A stretch of 64,000 nucleotides of DNA from positions 1,860,001-1,924,000 of the forward strand of contig NZ_BQKE01000001.1 in the NCBI RefSeq assembly GCF_036244895.1, given 5' to 3'. Within the stretch, counting starts at the first letter, position 1. Every line of letters starts with the position of its first letter. The notes beneath the pieces are model-generated. The model saw only the letters and a program-made list of their open reading frames with translations. It had not been told where the DNA came from and searched no databases. Shown piece after piece: positions 9,252 through 18,081 of the stretch. The translations under genes and the position numbers were made by a program. The DNA comes from Persicobacter diffluens (GTDB taxonomy: Bacteria; Bacteroidota; Bacteroidia; Cytophagales; Cyclobacteriaceae).

Positions 9252-11819
9252 TTAATTTTCTTCTGTTTCCGAATTTTCGTCGGTATTGTCTACCGCTTCA
9301 TTCGATTCATTACCTTCTGCAGATTCCGCAGGAAGTTCCCCTTCTACATTTTCCAAATCTACCACTTCTTCCAACTGCTGTACGCGCTCAATGGAGGCAA
9401 TTTCATCTCCTTCCTGAAGACGGATCAATTTCACGCCCTGTGTAGCACGACCCATCACTCTCAAGCCATCCACTGACATACGGATAGTAATACCGGATTT
9501 GGTGATGATCATCAAATCATCCGTATCCACTACCTCATTCAAGGCGACAAGCTTTCCGGTTTTTTCCGTGATGTTCATCGCACGAACGCCTTTTCCACCA
9601 CGCTTGGTAATTCGGTAATCACTCATGAGCGAACGCTTACCAAAACCGTTTTCTGAAACCACCAAAATATTGGCTTCCTCTTCAGAATTAACGGCCACCA
9701 TTCCGATTACCTCATCCTGATCATCCGCTAAAGTTACCCCGCGAACACCCGTTGCGGTACGGCCCATGGCACGAACATCCTCTTCATTGAATCGGATCGC
9801 CTGTCCGGCTTTGGTACCCAACATGATGAAGTCATTACCGGAAGTCAAGGCAACATCCAAAAGGCGATCGCCTTCATTAATAGAAATTGCATTAATACCT
9901 CCCTGACGTGGACGCGAGTAAGCACTCAAAATGGTTTTCTTCACTACCCCTTTGGTAGTCACCATCATCAGGTAGTTGTTATTCACATAATCCTCATCAC
10001 GAAGATCTTTCACATTCACAATGGAGCGGATCTTATCCCCCTGCTCAATATTGATCAGGTTCTGAATCGCACGACCTTTAGCAGTCTTGGATCCTTCCGG
10101 AACTTCGTATACACGTTTCCAGAATACGCGTCCCATCTCCGTGAAAATCAACAGGAAGTTGTGAGCGGAAGCTACGAACATCAATTCAGTGAAATCATCT
10201 TCCTTAGAAGAAGCACCACGTGAACCTACACCGCCACGTCCCTGTGTTCTGTACTCAGACAATAAGGTACGTTTAATATAGCCCTCATGAGAAACGGTAA
10301 TCACCATTTCCTCATTTGGAATGAAGTCTTCTACATCAAAGTCATCAGCAGAGTGAACAATCTCGGTACGGCGATCATCACCGAACTTCTCTCTTACCTC
10401 TTCTAATTCTTCCTTGATGATGTCCATTCTCATTTCCTCACTATTCAAAATAGCATTCAAATGATCAATCAACTTCTTCAATTCCGCATATTCGTTTTGG
10501 ATTTTCTCGCGCTCCATGCCCGTCAAACGCTGCAGACGCATATCCAAAATGGCTTTCGCCTGAATCTCCGATAGGGCAAATTTCTCGATCAAAGAGTTTT
10601 TCGCCAATTCCGGATCACGGGAAGCTCGAATCAACGCAATGACCTCATCCAGATTATCCAAAGCAATCAGATAACCTTCCAAAATATGGGCTCGTTTTTC
10701 CGCTTCCGCCAATTCGTATTGGGTACGACGTACCACTACTTCATGACGGTGCTCCACATAGTATTTAATGATTTCTTTCAGGTTCAAAGTACGTGGACGT
10801 CCTTTTACCAGCGCTACGTTATTTACCCCAAAAGAAGACTGTAAAGCAGTATATTTGAAAAGATTATTCAATACGATATTCCCTACCGCATCTTTCTTCA
10901 ATTCATAAACAATGCGCAAACCTTTACGGTCAGACTCATCGCGAATATCAGAAATCCCTTCAATTTTCTTTTCGTTGACCAAACCAGCAGTTTTCTCAAT
11001 CATTGCCGCCTTATTCACCATATAAGGGATTTCGGTTACAATGATTTGTTCTCTACCGGTTTTAGTGGTTTCGATCGTTGCCTTGGCTCTCATCACCACT
11101 CGGCCCCTGCCCGTTTCAAAGGCAGACTTAACCCCCTGGAAACCATAAATCACACCACCTGTCGGGAAATCCGGGGCGGTAATGTGAGTCATCAATTCCG
11201 GAATGGTGATTTCGTTATTGTCAATATAGGCAATGGTACCATTCACCACCTCCGTCAGGTTATGCGGTGGCATATTGGTGGCCATACCTACGGCAATACC
11301 GGAAGCACCATTTATCAATAAGTTGGGTAATCTTGCTGGCAATACTTCCGGCTCTTTCAAAGAGTCATCGAAGTTGGGCTGAAAGTCTACCGTACTTTTA
11401 TTGATATCAGACAATAACTCATCGGAAATTCTTTTAAGGCGAGCCTCCGTATAACGCATTGCTGCAGGAGAGTCACCGTCAATAGAACCGAAGTTACCTT
11501 GCCCATCCACCAAAGGATAACGTAAGGACCAGTCCTGGGCCATACGCACCATCGTATCATAAACAGAGGAATCTCCGTGTGGGTGGTACTTACCCAACAC
11601 TTCCCCGACAATACGAGCAGATTTTTTGTAAGATTTATTATATGTGACTCCTAAGTCCAACATCCCGTACAGCACGCGGCGGTGTACAGGCTTCAAACCA
11701 TCCCTAACATCAGGAAGCGCACGAGATACAATTACCGACATCGAATAATCGATGTAGGCACCTCTCATTTCATCTTCTATGTTAATCGGAATGATATTTT
11801 CATTCTCTCCTTTTGCCAT
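9252..11819 (-). CDS. gyrA: DNA gyrase subunit A
   Basis: The breakage-reunion subunit of type II topoisomerase, which introduces negative supercoils together with GyrB. At 855 residues it is full length. The winged-helix/tower core carries the catalytic Tyr123 in AMRYTE, and the quinolone-pocket sequence HPHGDSSVYD keeps the Ser (84) and acidic Asp (88) of the sensitive form. The C-terminal beta-pinwheel contains a GyrA box written QGRGGVG instead of the E. coli QRRGGKG, which still argues for GyrA over ParC. An acidic tail of ~45 residues follows. A TATTTTTG element at 11905-11898 on the minus strand may drive it. Confidence 0.97.
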   Translation of the reverse strand: MAKGENENIIPINIEDEMRGAYIDYSMSVIVSRALPDVRDGLKPVHRRVLYGMLDLGVTYNKSYKKSARIVGEVLGKYHPHGDSSVYDTMVRMAQDWSLRYPLVDGQGNFGSIDGDSPAAMRYTEARLKRISDELLSDINKSTVDFQPNFDDSLKEPEVLPARLPNLLINGASGIAVGMATNMPPHNLTEVVNGTIAYIDNNEITIPELMTHITAPDFPTGGVIYGFQGVKSAFETGRGRVVMRAKATIETTKTGREQIIVTEIPYMVNKAAMIEKTAGLVNEKKIEGISDIRDESDRKGLRIVYELKKDAVGNIVLNNLFKYTALQSSFGVNNVALVKGRPRTLNLKEIIKYYVEHRHEVVVRRTQYELAEAEKRAHILEGYLIALDNLDEVIALIRASRDPELAKNSLIEKFALSEIQAKAILDMRLQRLTGMEREKIQNEYAELKKLIDHLNAILNSEEMRMDIIKEELEEVREKFGDDRRTEIVHSADDFDVEDFIPNEEMVITVSHEGYIKRTLLSEYRTQGRGGVGSRGASSKEDDFTELMFVASAHNFLLIFTEMGRVFWKRVYEVPEGSKTAKGRAIQNLINIEQGDKIRSIVNVKDLRDEDYVNNNYLMMVTTKGVVKKTILSAYSRPRQGGINAISINEGDRLLDVALTSGNDFIMLGTKAGQAIRFNEEDVRAMGRTATGVRGVTLADDQDEVIGMVAVNSEEEANILVVSENGFGKRSLMSDYRITKRGGKGVRAMNITEKTGKLVALNEVVDTDDLMIITKSGITIRMSVDGLRVMGRATQGVKLIRLQEGDEIASIERVQQLEEVVDLENVEGELPAESAEGNESNEAVDNTDENSETEEN

Positions 11820-12217
11820 ATTGTTTTTAAAAGGTTTGCCCTAAAAAGTACATCCGGGCATATTCTTAAAAATATTTCTAATTCATTTAAGCTTTGACAA
11901 AAATAACAGATTTCAGCTGTATTGCACTATACTCAGGGGGCCTTTTAACGTTTTTTAGCTAAAAAATGAGCAACTAATGCCCTATTTGATCAAGCAAATT
12001 CAATTTAAAGCGTTTTAGCGCCCTTCTAAGCTTATGAAGTAAAAATTAGACGATAGATTATGTTAAATAACGACCTGAAATACCTTTGTACTGATTGTAG
12101 GTTTCAACATTATTTACCCGCCAAACTTAGGGTTGAATTCTGTAGAAAATCTGTAGAATTTCAGGATTTTTTAATAATGATAAACAAAAAAGGAGACTAT
12201 TTTCCCCACAAACATTA
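11820..12217. other. gyrA upstream region
   Basis: AT-rich gap between gyrA and the outer-membrane-protein gene. It holds the candidate gyrA promoter (11898-11905), one TTATGTTAAA motif (12058), a plus-strand TACCTTTG element (12081-12088) with no gene downstream, and a direct repeat of TCTGTAGAA near 12139-12157. No gene supported. Confidence 0.5.
11898..11905 (-). promoter_or_regulatory. Candidate -7 element for gyrA
   Basis: Reads TATTTTTG on the minus strand, an exact match to the Bacteroidetes TAnnTTTG consensus, about 80 bp upstream of the gyrA ATG. The -33 region is a poor match, so confidence is limited. Confidence 0.4.
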
Positions 12218-13396
12218 CTACTCGCTGGTACCTTTGGAGTTATCTCCTCCGGCGGAATTACCAGCTGGCTTTGGAGCCGCTTTACCACCCTTGCCTTTTT
12301 TCAGGTTTTTACGTTTCCAACGCAATTTCTGATAGGTTTGGGGAATTTGGCCAATTTGAGGATTCTGAGGATAGAAAATCGGCTGACCGCGAAATTCCCG
12401 GTCTCCATGCTGATGCTTTTGCTGGGTTTCACAATTTCGGATCGGACAACGACGAATCTCAGGTATGGTAAAACTCAAGCCAAAAGTAACCCTAAGACTA
12501 TTTTGGTTGGTCTTAATGGCAGATGTTGCCCCGGGAATAGTAGTGGAATAGCCTCTGATTTCATAGGACGGACGAATAAAAACCCGAAAGTATTCCGACA
12601 CATGAAAATACATTGGCAGCGCCAATTGAATATCTACCGTCGGCTTTTGAACATTCTTGTCATATGCACTCCCCAAGCTATATTTGCCAATACCTAATTC
12701 AGCAACATAACTCCAGCCCATAAACTGGAAAAACTCATAGCCTACCAATAGATTATATTTGAAATTCCAGGTAGAGAAATCATCCACATAACTTCCAATG
12801 AGGCCATTATAGGAATTATAGGGGTTTAAATAATCGAACTTATGATGTTCTGCCTCAAAGCCAAAACCCACTCTAAACTTTTTATAATTAAAGAAAATGG
12901 ACATATGGATCGGTATGACTCTCGCCCTACCACGATACCCTAATTCCGGAAAATCCTGATTGGAATAATGAGAAACCGTATTGGCCGAATCCAATATCCC
13001 ATCATCAACACCTCCGCCCGGAGGAATTGGATTAGGGATATCTGGAAAATCCCCTCCATTACCACCACCTCCGGTAATGCTTACAGCCTCTGGCCTTGTT
13101 AACCAGTTTCGATAAGCCACCGTATCCATGGAGCCGTTTTCCTGAGGAATGCCAATTAACAAATCATCTCCCCGGTAATACAGATCAAATCCTGACAAAT
13201 CCTGATTGTAAAAGGATTGTCCCGTTCCCACTCCGGCATCGAAGGAAAACATATTCAGCACTCTGCGCACCGGACTGTATTTTATGGCAGGTCGGGTGGC
13301 ATAAACATCGGATAAATTGAACTGAGCAAAAGCAGGAAGTGCCCACAAATAACCTATCACGAAGGCTCCAAAATATTTCAAGACGGATCTCTTCAT
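12218..13396 (-). CDS. Putative outer-membrane beta-barrel protein with basic C-terminal tail
   Basis: A signal peptide (ending ALPAFAQ) precedes about 300 residues rich in alternating aromatic and polar strands (FNYKKFRVGFGFEAEH, FKYNLLVGYEFFQF, LRVTFGLSFTIPEI), as expected of an outer-membrane barrel. A Gly/Pro-rich insert lies near residues 110-130. Unusually, after the last predicted strand comes a ~70-residue tail with CPIRNC, an HGDREFRGQPI block and a Lys/Gly-rich end. The start lies 3 bp from the stop of the upstream lipoprotein gene, so the two are one operon. Function unknown. Confidence 0.75.
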   Translation of the reverse strand: MKRSVLKYFGAFVIGYLWALPAFAQFNLSDVYATRPAIKYSPVRRVLNMFSFDAGVGTGQSFYNQDLSGFDLYYRGDDLLIGIPQENGSMDTVAYRNWLTRPEAVSITGGGGNGGDFPDIPNPIPPGGGVDDGILDSANTVSHYSNQDFPELGYRGRARVIPIHMSIFFNYKKFRVGFGFEAEHHKFDYLNPYNSYNGLIGSYVDDFSTWNFKYNLLVGYEFFQFMGWSYVAELGIGKYSLGSAYDKNVQKPTVDIQLALPMYFHVSEYFRVFIRPSYEIRGYSTTIPGATSAIKTNQNSLRVTFGLSFTIPEIRRCPIRNCETQQKHQHGDREFRGQPIFYPQNPQIGQIPQTYQKLRWKRKNLKKGKGGKAAPKPAGNSAGGDNSKGTSE

Positions 13397-13399
13397 GTT

Positions 13400-14374
13400 C
13401 TAATTATTTGCAGGTGGATTTGCCTTCACATACTCTTCAATGGTAAAAAGAGCGGTGGCAAATGGTAAGACATTCACAAAAGCAGGTGCGATAATGCCAT
13501 CCTCCGCGCATTGTGCTCTTAAAAAAGAGGGAACAACCGTGACACTCGCATCATAAGCCATGGAACTGGCCATAGTCAGGTAGCCTGTTTTGTTGTATTG
13601 CATTTTTGGAAAGGCATGAATAAAGCCTTCAATATAATTGTTTCGCTCATCACCGGCACCATAGTAATAAAGGGTGCTGTCCGTAAAAGCGGTATATTGG
13701 GATTGGTCTAAATTTTTAAAATCCATATCCCCACGAAGCCTCCCATAGACCGATGGAGCAGAAACACCAAGTGGATCTTTCACATAATAGACTCCCCGAC
13801 CTAAATCTTCTACCTCTAAATTTTGTCCGGAATTATCAGAAGCGATGACTTCATTGGCTAATTGCTCTGCCTCGGCAAATTCCCTGGCTTCCCAAGCCGC
13901 TTCACTAAAAACCGTAAGCACTTCTACATCTATCCGGAGATGAGTATCAGAAGGTAATAAATCAAAAGCATAAGATTTCCAGGCCAAAGAAGACGGTACT
14001 AAAAAACGAACAGACTGCCCTTGATTTAGACCAACCATGGCAGTATCCAAGGATCGTGGCAATAAAGCTTCCGATAAACTTCGAAAACGCTGTACCGCAT
14101 TATCGATTTCCTGATCCTCTAAATTATACACCACCATACGGGCTTCTACCACCATTCCTGATGAAATCGTTCCTAAGTCAGGGTCACCTGTTGTCTCTTC
14201 ATATTTATAAGAACCGTTTGGCTGTTTTTCATAGGGTAAATTACTCCCCGCCACATAGTCTTCCAAACTAATCGACACGACATTCTCCCGCTCTACCATG
14301 GGAGCCTTGCAGGCCTGAAAGAACATAAACAATGCTAAAATAATAGCAGAGAAAAGTAGTTTGGATTGCATCAT
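13400..14374 (-). CDS. FKBP-like peptidyl-prolyl isomerase-related lipoprotein
   Basis: The signal ends in a lipobox (FFQAC), so it is a predicted lipoprotein. The middle (about residues 50-145) has the layout of an FKBP domain: EALLPRSLDTAMVGLNQGQSVRFLVPSSLAW followed by LPSDTHLRIDVEVL, comparable to the FKBP motif in which a conserved Gly-rich turn precedes a final strand. A second, similar segment may follow near the C terminus (IEGFIHAFPKMQYNKTGYLTMASSMAY). Active-site aromatic residues are not clearly conserved, so isomerase activity is uncertain. The open frame extends to a GTG at 14401, but the ATG at 14374 gives a normal lipoprotein signal. First gene of a pair with the barrel protein. 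Confidence 0.72.
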   Translation of the reverse strand: MMQSKLLFSAIILALFMFFQACKAPMVERENVVSISLEDYVAGSNLPYEKQPNGSYKYEETTGDPDLGTISSGMVVEARMVVYNLEDQEIDNAVQRFRSLSEALLPRSLDTAMVGLNQGQSVRFLVPSSLAWKSYAFDLLPSDTHLRIDVEVLTVFSEAAWEAREFAEAEQLANEVIASDNSGQNLEVEDLGRGVYYVKDPLGVSAPSVYGRLRGDMDFKNLDQSQYTAFTDSTLYYYGAGDERNNYIEGFIHAFPKMQYNKTGYLTMASSMAYDASVTVVPSFLRAQCAEDGIIAPAFVNVLPFATALFTIEEYVKANPPANN

Positions 14375-14464
14375 AACACAAAAGGCCAATAGCCTGAGCA
14401 CTATTCGCCGTATACACCTGTTTTTCCTAATTAACGTTCAAAATTGCCTATATTCTTCAAAAAT

Positions 14465-14472
14465 CAAAGATA
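14465..14472 (-). promoter_or_regulatory. Candidate -7 element for the FKBP-like/outer-membrane operon
   Basis: TATCTTTG on the minus strand, an exact TAnnTTTG match about 90 bp upstream of the ATG at 14374. There is no good -33 partner. Confidence 0.35.
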
Positions 14473-14508
14473 TTTTATGATAATTATGGAAAATACTTAC
14501 ATAAAAAA

Positions 14509-14542
14509 ACACCCTCAAATTCTACCAGGAATTCAAGGGTGT
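14509..14542 (-). terminator. Terminator after the receiver-Crp gene
   Basis: ACACCCTTGAATTC and GAATTTGAGGGTGT arms (one mismatch) on the minus strand, followed by a T-run, 28 bp past the stop codon. Confidence 0.85.
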
Positions 14543-14569
14543 CTTTACTATAAGAATAACAGTTATTTA

Positions 14570-15637
14570 TCAATAAAACCCATTTTTAATGGACTGCAAT
14601 CTTCCTAATTCAATTACTTTAATATTTCTTCCCCGGATCTCAATCAGCCCTTCATCTTTGAAATCGGCCAAGGTCCGGATAACCGATTCTGTTGAAGTCC
14701 CCACGATATTCGCCAGGTCTTCCCGGGTGATGGACATGGTAAAATCACCGGGTTTATCCTTTTCATTATAACGCCCCTCCAGCATGATCAATGCTTCGGC
14801 CACGCGCTGGCGAACAGAATTATAAGCCAAATTCAACAAACGCTCTTCAGACTCCTTAAGATTATTGGATAAAATCTTAATGAATTTATGCGCCACTTCT
14901 CTTTTACTGGTGAGTAAAGAAAAGAAATCTTCTTTCGGGATAAAGCAAATTTCAGAATCTTCCAAAGCCATCGCAGACTCCGTATAATTCGTTATTTCCA
15001 ACAATGCCATATACCCAATAAAATCTCCCGCTTTAAAAAGCCCGGTGATATACTCTTTGGCGTCTTCGTTGGTCTTATAGGTTTTTACTTTTCCTTTACT
15101 AATGAAGAACAATCCATTTGGAATCGCCTCTTCATGATAAATAATTTCCTTGCGCTTGTAGGTTTTCACCTTGCGATCTTTAGAAAGAGAAGCCAGGTCA
15201 TTATTCTCTGCCGTATTAAAGAAATCATCCAAACCACCCAGATCCTGAGCAAAATCTTTTTTGAATAAATCACTTTTTTTCAAACGACTCTCGACCGCAT
15301 TCAATAATTCCATATCATCGAAAGGCTTGGTCAGATAATCATCTGCCCCCATTTCCATTCCTTTGCGAAAATCCGAACGCTCTGCCTTGGCAGTTAGAAA
15401 AATGAATGGAATACTCGCTGATGCCGGATTTTTACCCAATAGATAAAGTACACCATAACCATCCAATTCAGGCATCATTACATCACACACAATAAGGTCA
15501 GGCAATTCCTTTTGAGCTTTTTCAACTCCTACCTTTCCGTTTTCAGCAGTAATCACCTCATAATTGGCCAACTCAAGGATTTCCGCGGTATTTTCCCGCA
15601 TCTCATGGTTATCCTCAATTAAAAGTATTTTTTTCAT
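14570..15637 (-). CDS. Receiver domain fused to a Crp/Fnr-type transcription regulator
   Basis: Three modules in 355 residues. The receiver (1-120) has E8/D9, phosphoacceptor Asp52 (IVCDVMMPELDG), Thr82 (FLTAK) and Lys104 (LTKPF). A cyclic-nucleotide-binding-like jelly roll (about 150-265) contains KRKEIIYHEEAIPNGLFFISKGKVKTY. A Crp-type helix-turn-helix (about 280-345) has TREDLANIVGTSTESVIRTLADFKDEGLIEI. It would be a DNA-binding response regulator whose Crp-like dimer is governed by phosphorylation, probably the output of the signalling genes upstream. No Fnr-type Cys cluster is seen. It lies 96 bp after the receiver-PAS-kinase gene. Confidence 0.93.
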   Translation of the reverse strand: MKKILLIEDNHEMRENTAEILELANYEVITAENGKVGVEKAQKELPDLIVCDVMMPELDGYGVLYLLGKNPASASIPFIFLTAKAERSDFRKGMEMGADDYLTKPFDDMELLNAVESRLKKSDLFKKDFAQDLGGLDDFFNTAENNDLASLSKDRKVKTYKRKEIIYHEEAIPNGLFFISKGKVKTYKTNEDAKEYITGLFKAGDFIGYMALLEITNYTESAMALEDSEICFIPKEDFFSLLTSKREVAHKFIKILSNNLKESEERLLNLAYNSVRQRVAEALIMLEGRYNEKDKPGDFTMSITREDLANIVGTSTESVIRTLADFKDEGLIEIRGRNIKVIELGRLQSIKNGFY

Positions 15638-15733
15638 CGGATTTTTCTTAGCGCTCCCCCTGACCCTAAGATCAGAGAAATGAAGGTTATAAATTTGATT
15701 GTAAGTTCAGCATTTTTTTTCAAAAAGGAAGCA

Positions 15734-17353
15734 TTAGGCCTCAATTTGATGCGGAATATTAATATGGAAGGTGGTTCCTTCGCCCAGTGCACTCTCAAAG
15801 GAGATTTCACCACCAAGCATATCTACATATTTTTTGACAATATTCAGACCCAGACCTGTACCCTGAATATTTTGGGCATTATTGGCCCGGAAGAAACGCT
15901 CGAAGATGTGTACTTGCTCTGAGTCCGAAATGCCCATACCATTATCTTTCACGCGCACTTTCATTTGTTCAGCGCGCATTTCAATGCCCAGCACAATTTC
16001 CTTTCCTTCCTGCGAATACTTAATCGCATTGGACAACAGGTTGATCAGGATATTTTTAAAGATTTGCGGATCGATCTTGATCACATCTTCTTCCGCACCC
16101 TGGAAATCAAAATTAATCTGCTGCCCATTGCGCAAAAGTACCTGAATTTCATCGACCACCTGTTGGGCTTTCTCTTTAACCACTATAGTCTCGGGTGTAT
16201 TTTTAATTTTGCCCTCTTCCAGTTTAGAAATGGAAAGGAAATCATTCAAAATTCCGGTCAAATTATTTACAGAAGATTTTATCCGCCCGACGTGCTTGTC
16301 TCTTCGGTCCTGCTGTTCGCTTTCCGTATACCGCCCAATTAAAGAGGCCGAAGACAAAATAGTACTTAAAGGCGTCCGGAATTCATGTGAAGCAGTAGTT
16401 ACGAAACGCGTCTTTAACTCATTGAGCTCTATTTCTTTAGCCAAGGATCTCCGAATCTCTTCTTCCGCCTTTTTGGCCTCTGTAATATTTTGCAGCACCA
16501 AAAGAATCTGCTTGACATAGCCCAAAGAATTAAACAAGGGTACGCCATTCACTTTATAAGCACTGGTACCAATACTCACCTCAAAAGCTACCGTATTGCC
16601 CTGAAAAACAGAATTAAAATTCTCCATCCAGATACCCTTTTCTTCGGTCGCCAAAAAGTCAGTAGCCGGCATACCGATCATTCTTTTGGAGGCCAGACCA
16701 AGAATATCCAGTTCCTGTCCATCTATGAAGACAAAATCAAAATTTCGATCTACCACCGAAATAATCCCTTTAGGGAAATTTCGGGCGATGGCTTTATAAA
16801 GTCTTTGGGATTGACGTAAGGCTTTTTCGGTCGAACGCCGAACTTCAATTTGCTTTTCCAGTGAATCATTGGACCGCTTCAACTTTTTTACCGCAACGGC
16901 CAGTTCCCGCGTACGATCCTCTACGCGTTGCTCCAGCTCTTCATTCAGATGCTGAATATGCACCAGATTCTGCGCATGACGCAAACTATATCGGATAGAA
17001 CGATCCAGTATGTAGGAATTCAAACCACCCTTATAGACATAATCCGCAGCGCCCACTTCTACCGCCTGGTCATCGACCTGCTGGTCCAGTTGCCCGGTAA
17101 GTAAAATCAAAGGAGCGGTAATGCCAAGCTGAACGGCCTCCCGGATTAATTCTATGCCGGTATAGGCCCCTAGCCTATAATCCACCAAATAGACGTCATG
17201 ATCATGATGACGTATGGCCTGCAAACCATCCTGATAATTAGATATCCATTCAATACTATAATTCCGATTGGGGATTTCGGAAATCAAATCTTTTGTGATA
17301 ATATAATCCTCCTCATCATCATCAATGAAGAGAATCCTCACCTGATCATCCAT
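15734..17353 (-). CDS. Hybrid sensor: receiver-PAS-histidine kinase
   Basis: A 539-residue soluble protein. The N-terminal receiver (1-125) has Asp58 (VYLVDYRLG); the usual conserved Lys appears as VYKGG, so it is slightly atypical. A coiled coil (about 133-185) is followed by a PAS domain (185-295), then HisKA with His323 (TASHEFRTPLS) and a complete HATPase domain (NLLSNAIKY, DNGMGI, GTGLGLNI). This kind of chain lets an upstream phosphoryl signal tune a cytoplasmic kinase. It sits between a single-domain receiver and the receiver-Crp gene, all codirectional, which suggests one phosphorelay. Confidence 0.93.
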   Translation of the reverse strand: MDDQVRILFIDDDEEDYIITKDLISEIPNRNYSIEWISNYQDGLQAIRHHDHDVYLVDYRLGAYTGIELIREAVQLGITAPLILLTGQLDQQVDDQAVEVGAADYVYKGGLNSYILDRSIRYSLRHAQNLVHIQHLNEELEQRVEDRTRELAVAVKKLKRSNDSLEKQIEVRRSTEKALRQSQRLYKAIARNFPKGIISVVDRNFDFVFIDGQELDILGLASKRMIGMPATDFLATEEKGIWMENFNSVFQGNTVAFEVSIGTSAYKVNGVPLFNSLGYVKQILLVLQNITEAKKAEEEIRRSLAKEIELNELKTRFVTTASHEFRTPLSTILSSASLIGRYTESEQQDRRDKHVGRIKSSVNNLTGILNDFLSISKLEEGKIKNTPETIVVKEKAQQVVDEIQVLLRNGQQINFDFQGAEEDVIKIDPQIFKNILINLLSNAIKYSQEGKEIVLGIEMRAEQMKVRVKDNGMGISDSEQVHIFERFFRANNAQNIQGTGLGLNIVKKYVDMLGGEISFESALGEGTTFHINIPHQIEA

Positions 17354-17400
17354 AAATGCGGGTTAAAGCTTGTTTTGTTGGGCAATTTATAAAATCACCA

Positions 17401-17856
17401 TCAAAATCTACTAGCCAAAGGGGTTTTATTGAAAGAGAACCAATAGGTACAAAGGGAATTCATCAGGGCGACAAATTCGTCAAATTGTACAGGTTTGTTA
17501 AGGAAAGAGTTAACGCCTAAATCGTAGGATTTCACCATATCCTCATCGGCGCTGGAAGTGGTCAATACTACGATAGGAATTCTTTGAAAACAGGAATGCG
17601 CTTTGATCTCCTGTAGCGCTTCACGACCATCCTTTTTAGGCATATTAAGATCCAAAAGAATGAGACTTGGCAGTGGATATGCGCTTCTATCCGCATATTT
17701 ACCAGCGCCGTGCAAATAATCCAACAATTCTTCCCCATCTTCTACAAAAAGCGTTTTGCCTTTATAGTGGCTTGCTTCTAGTGCCTCTTGCGCCAACAAA
17801 CGATCTTCGATATCATCATCAGCAATTAGAATTACGGGACGGTTGGAATCGATCAT
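17401..17856 (-). CDS. Single-domain response regulator, Rcp1-like
   Basis: A stand-alone receiver of 151 residues with D13-D15, phosphoacceptor Asp69 (LILLDLNMPKKDG), Thr99/Thr100 (VLTTSS) and Lys121 (FLNKP). The insertion HGAGKYADRSAYPLPSL before the phospho-Asp strand is typical of Rcp1-type regulators that pair with phytochrome-like kinases. The kinase encoded just upstream (18082-19587) belongs to that type, so the two are likely partners. It has no output domain and would pass phosphoryl groups on or compete for them. It lies 47 bp before the receiver-PAS-kinase gene. Confidence 0.93.
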   Translation of the reverse strand: MIDSNRPVILIADDDIEDRLLAQEALEASHYKGKTLFVEDGEELLDYLHGAGKYADRSAYPLPSLILLDLNMPKKDGREALQEIKAHSCFQRIPIVVLTTSSADEDMVKSYDLGVNSFLNKPVQFDEFVALMNSLCTYWFSFNKTPLASRF

Positions 17857-18081
17857 ATCTTTTCGATGGGTTTAACATTGAAGAATAAATTAGAATAATA
17901 CAATTAACCTACTTCTTTCTTCCTTAACGCGAGCCATTATATTTCTTTATAGAGATATAAACAAATCAAAATATGATTTTTGTCAAAAATTCTAATTAAA
18001 ACATGACAATTATCAACTTTTAGTCGCGAATCAAGCCAAAATCACCTTCAAAGCCCTAAAAAATGGACAAAACTACTCCAA

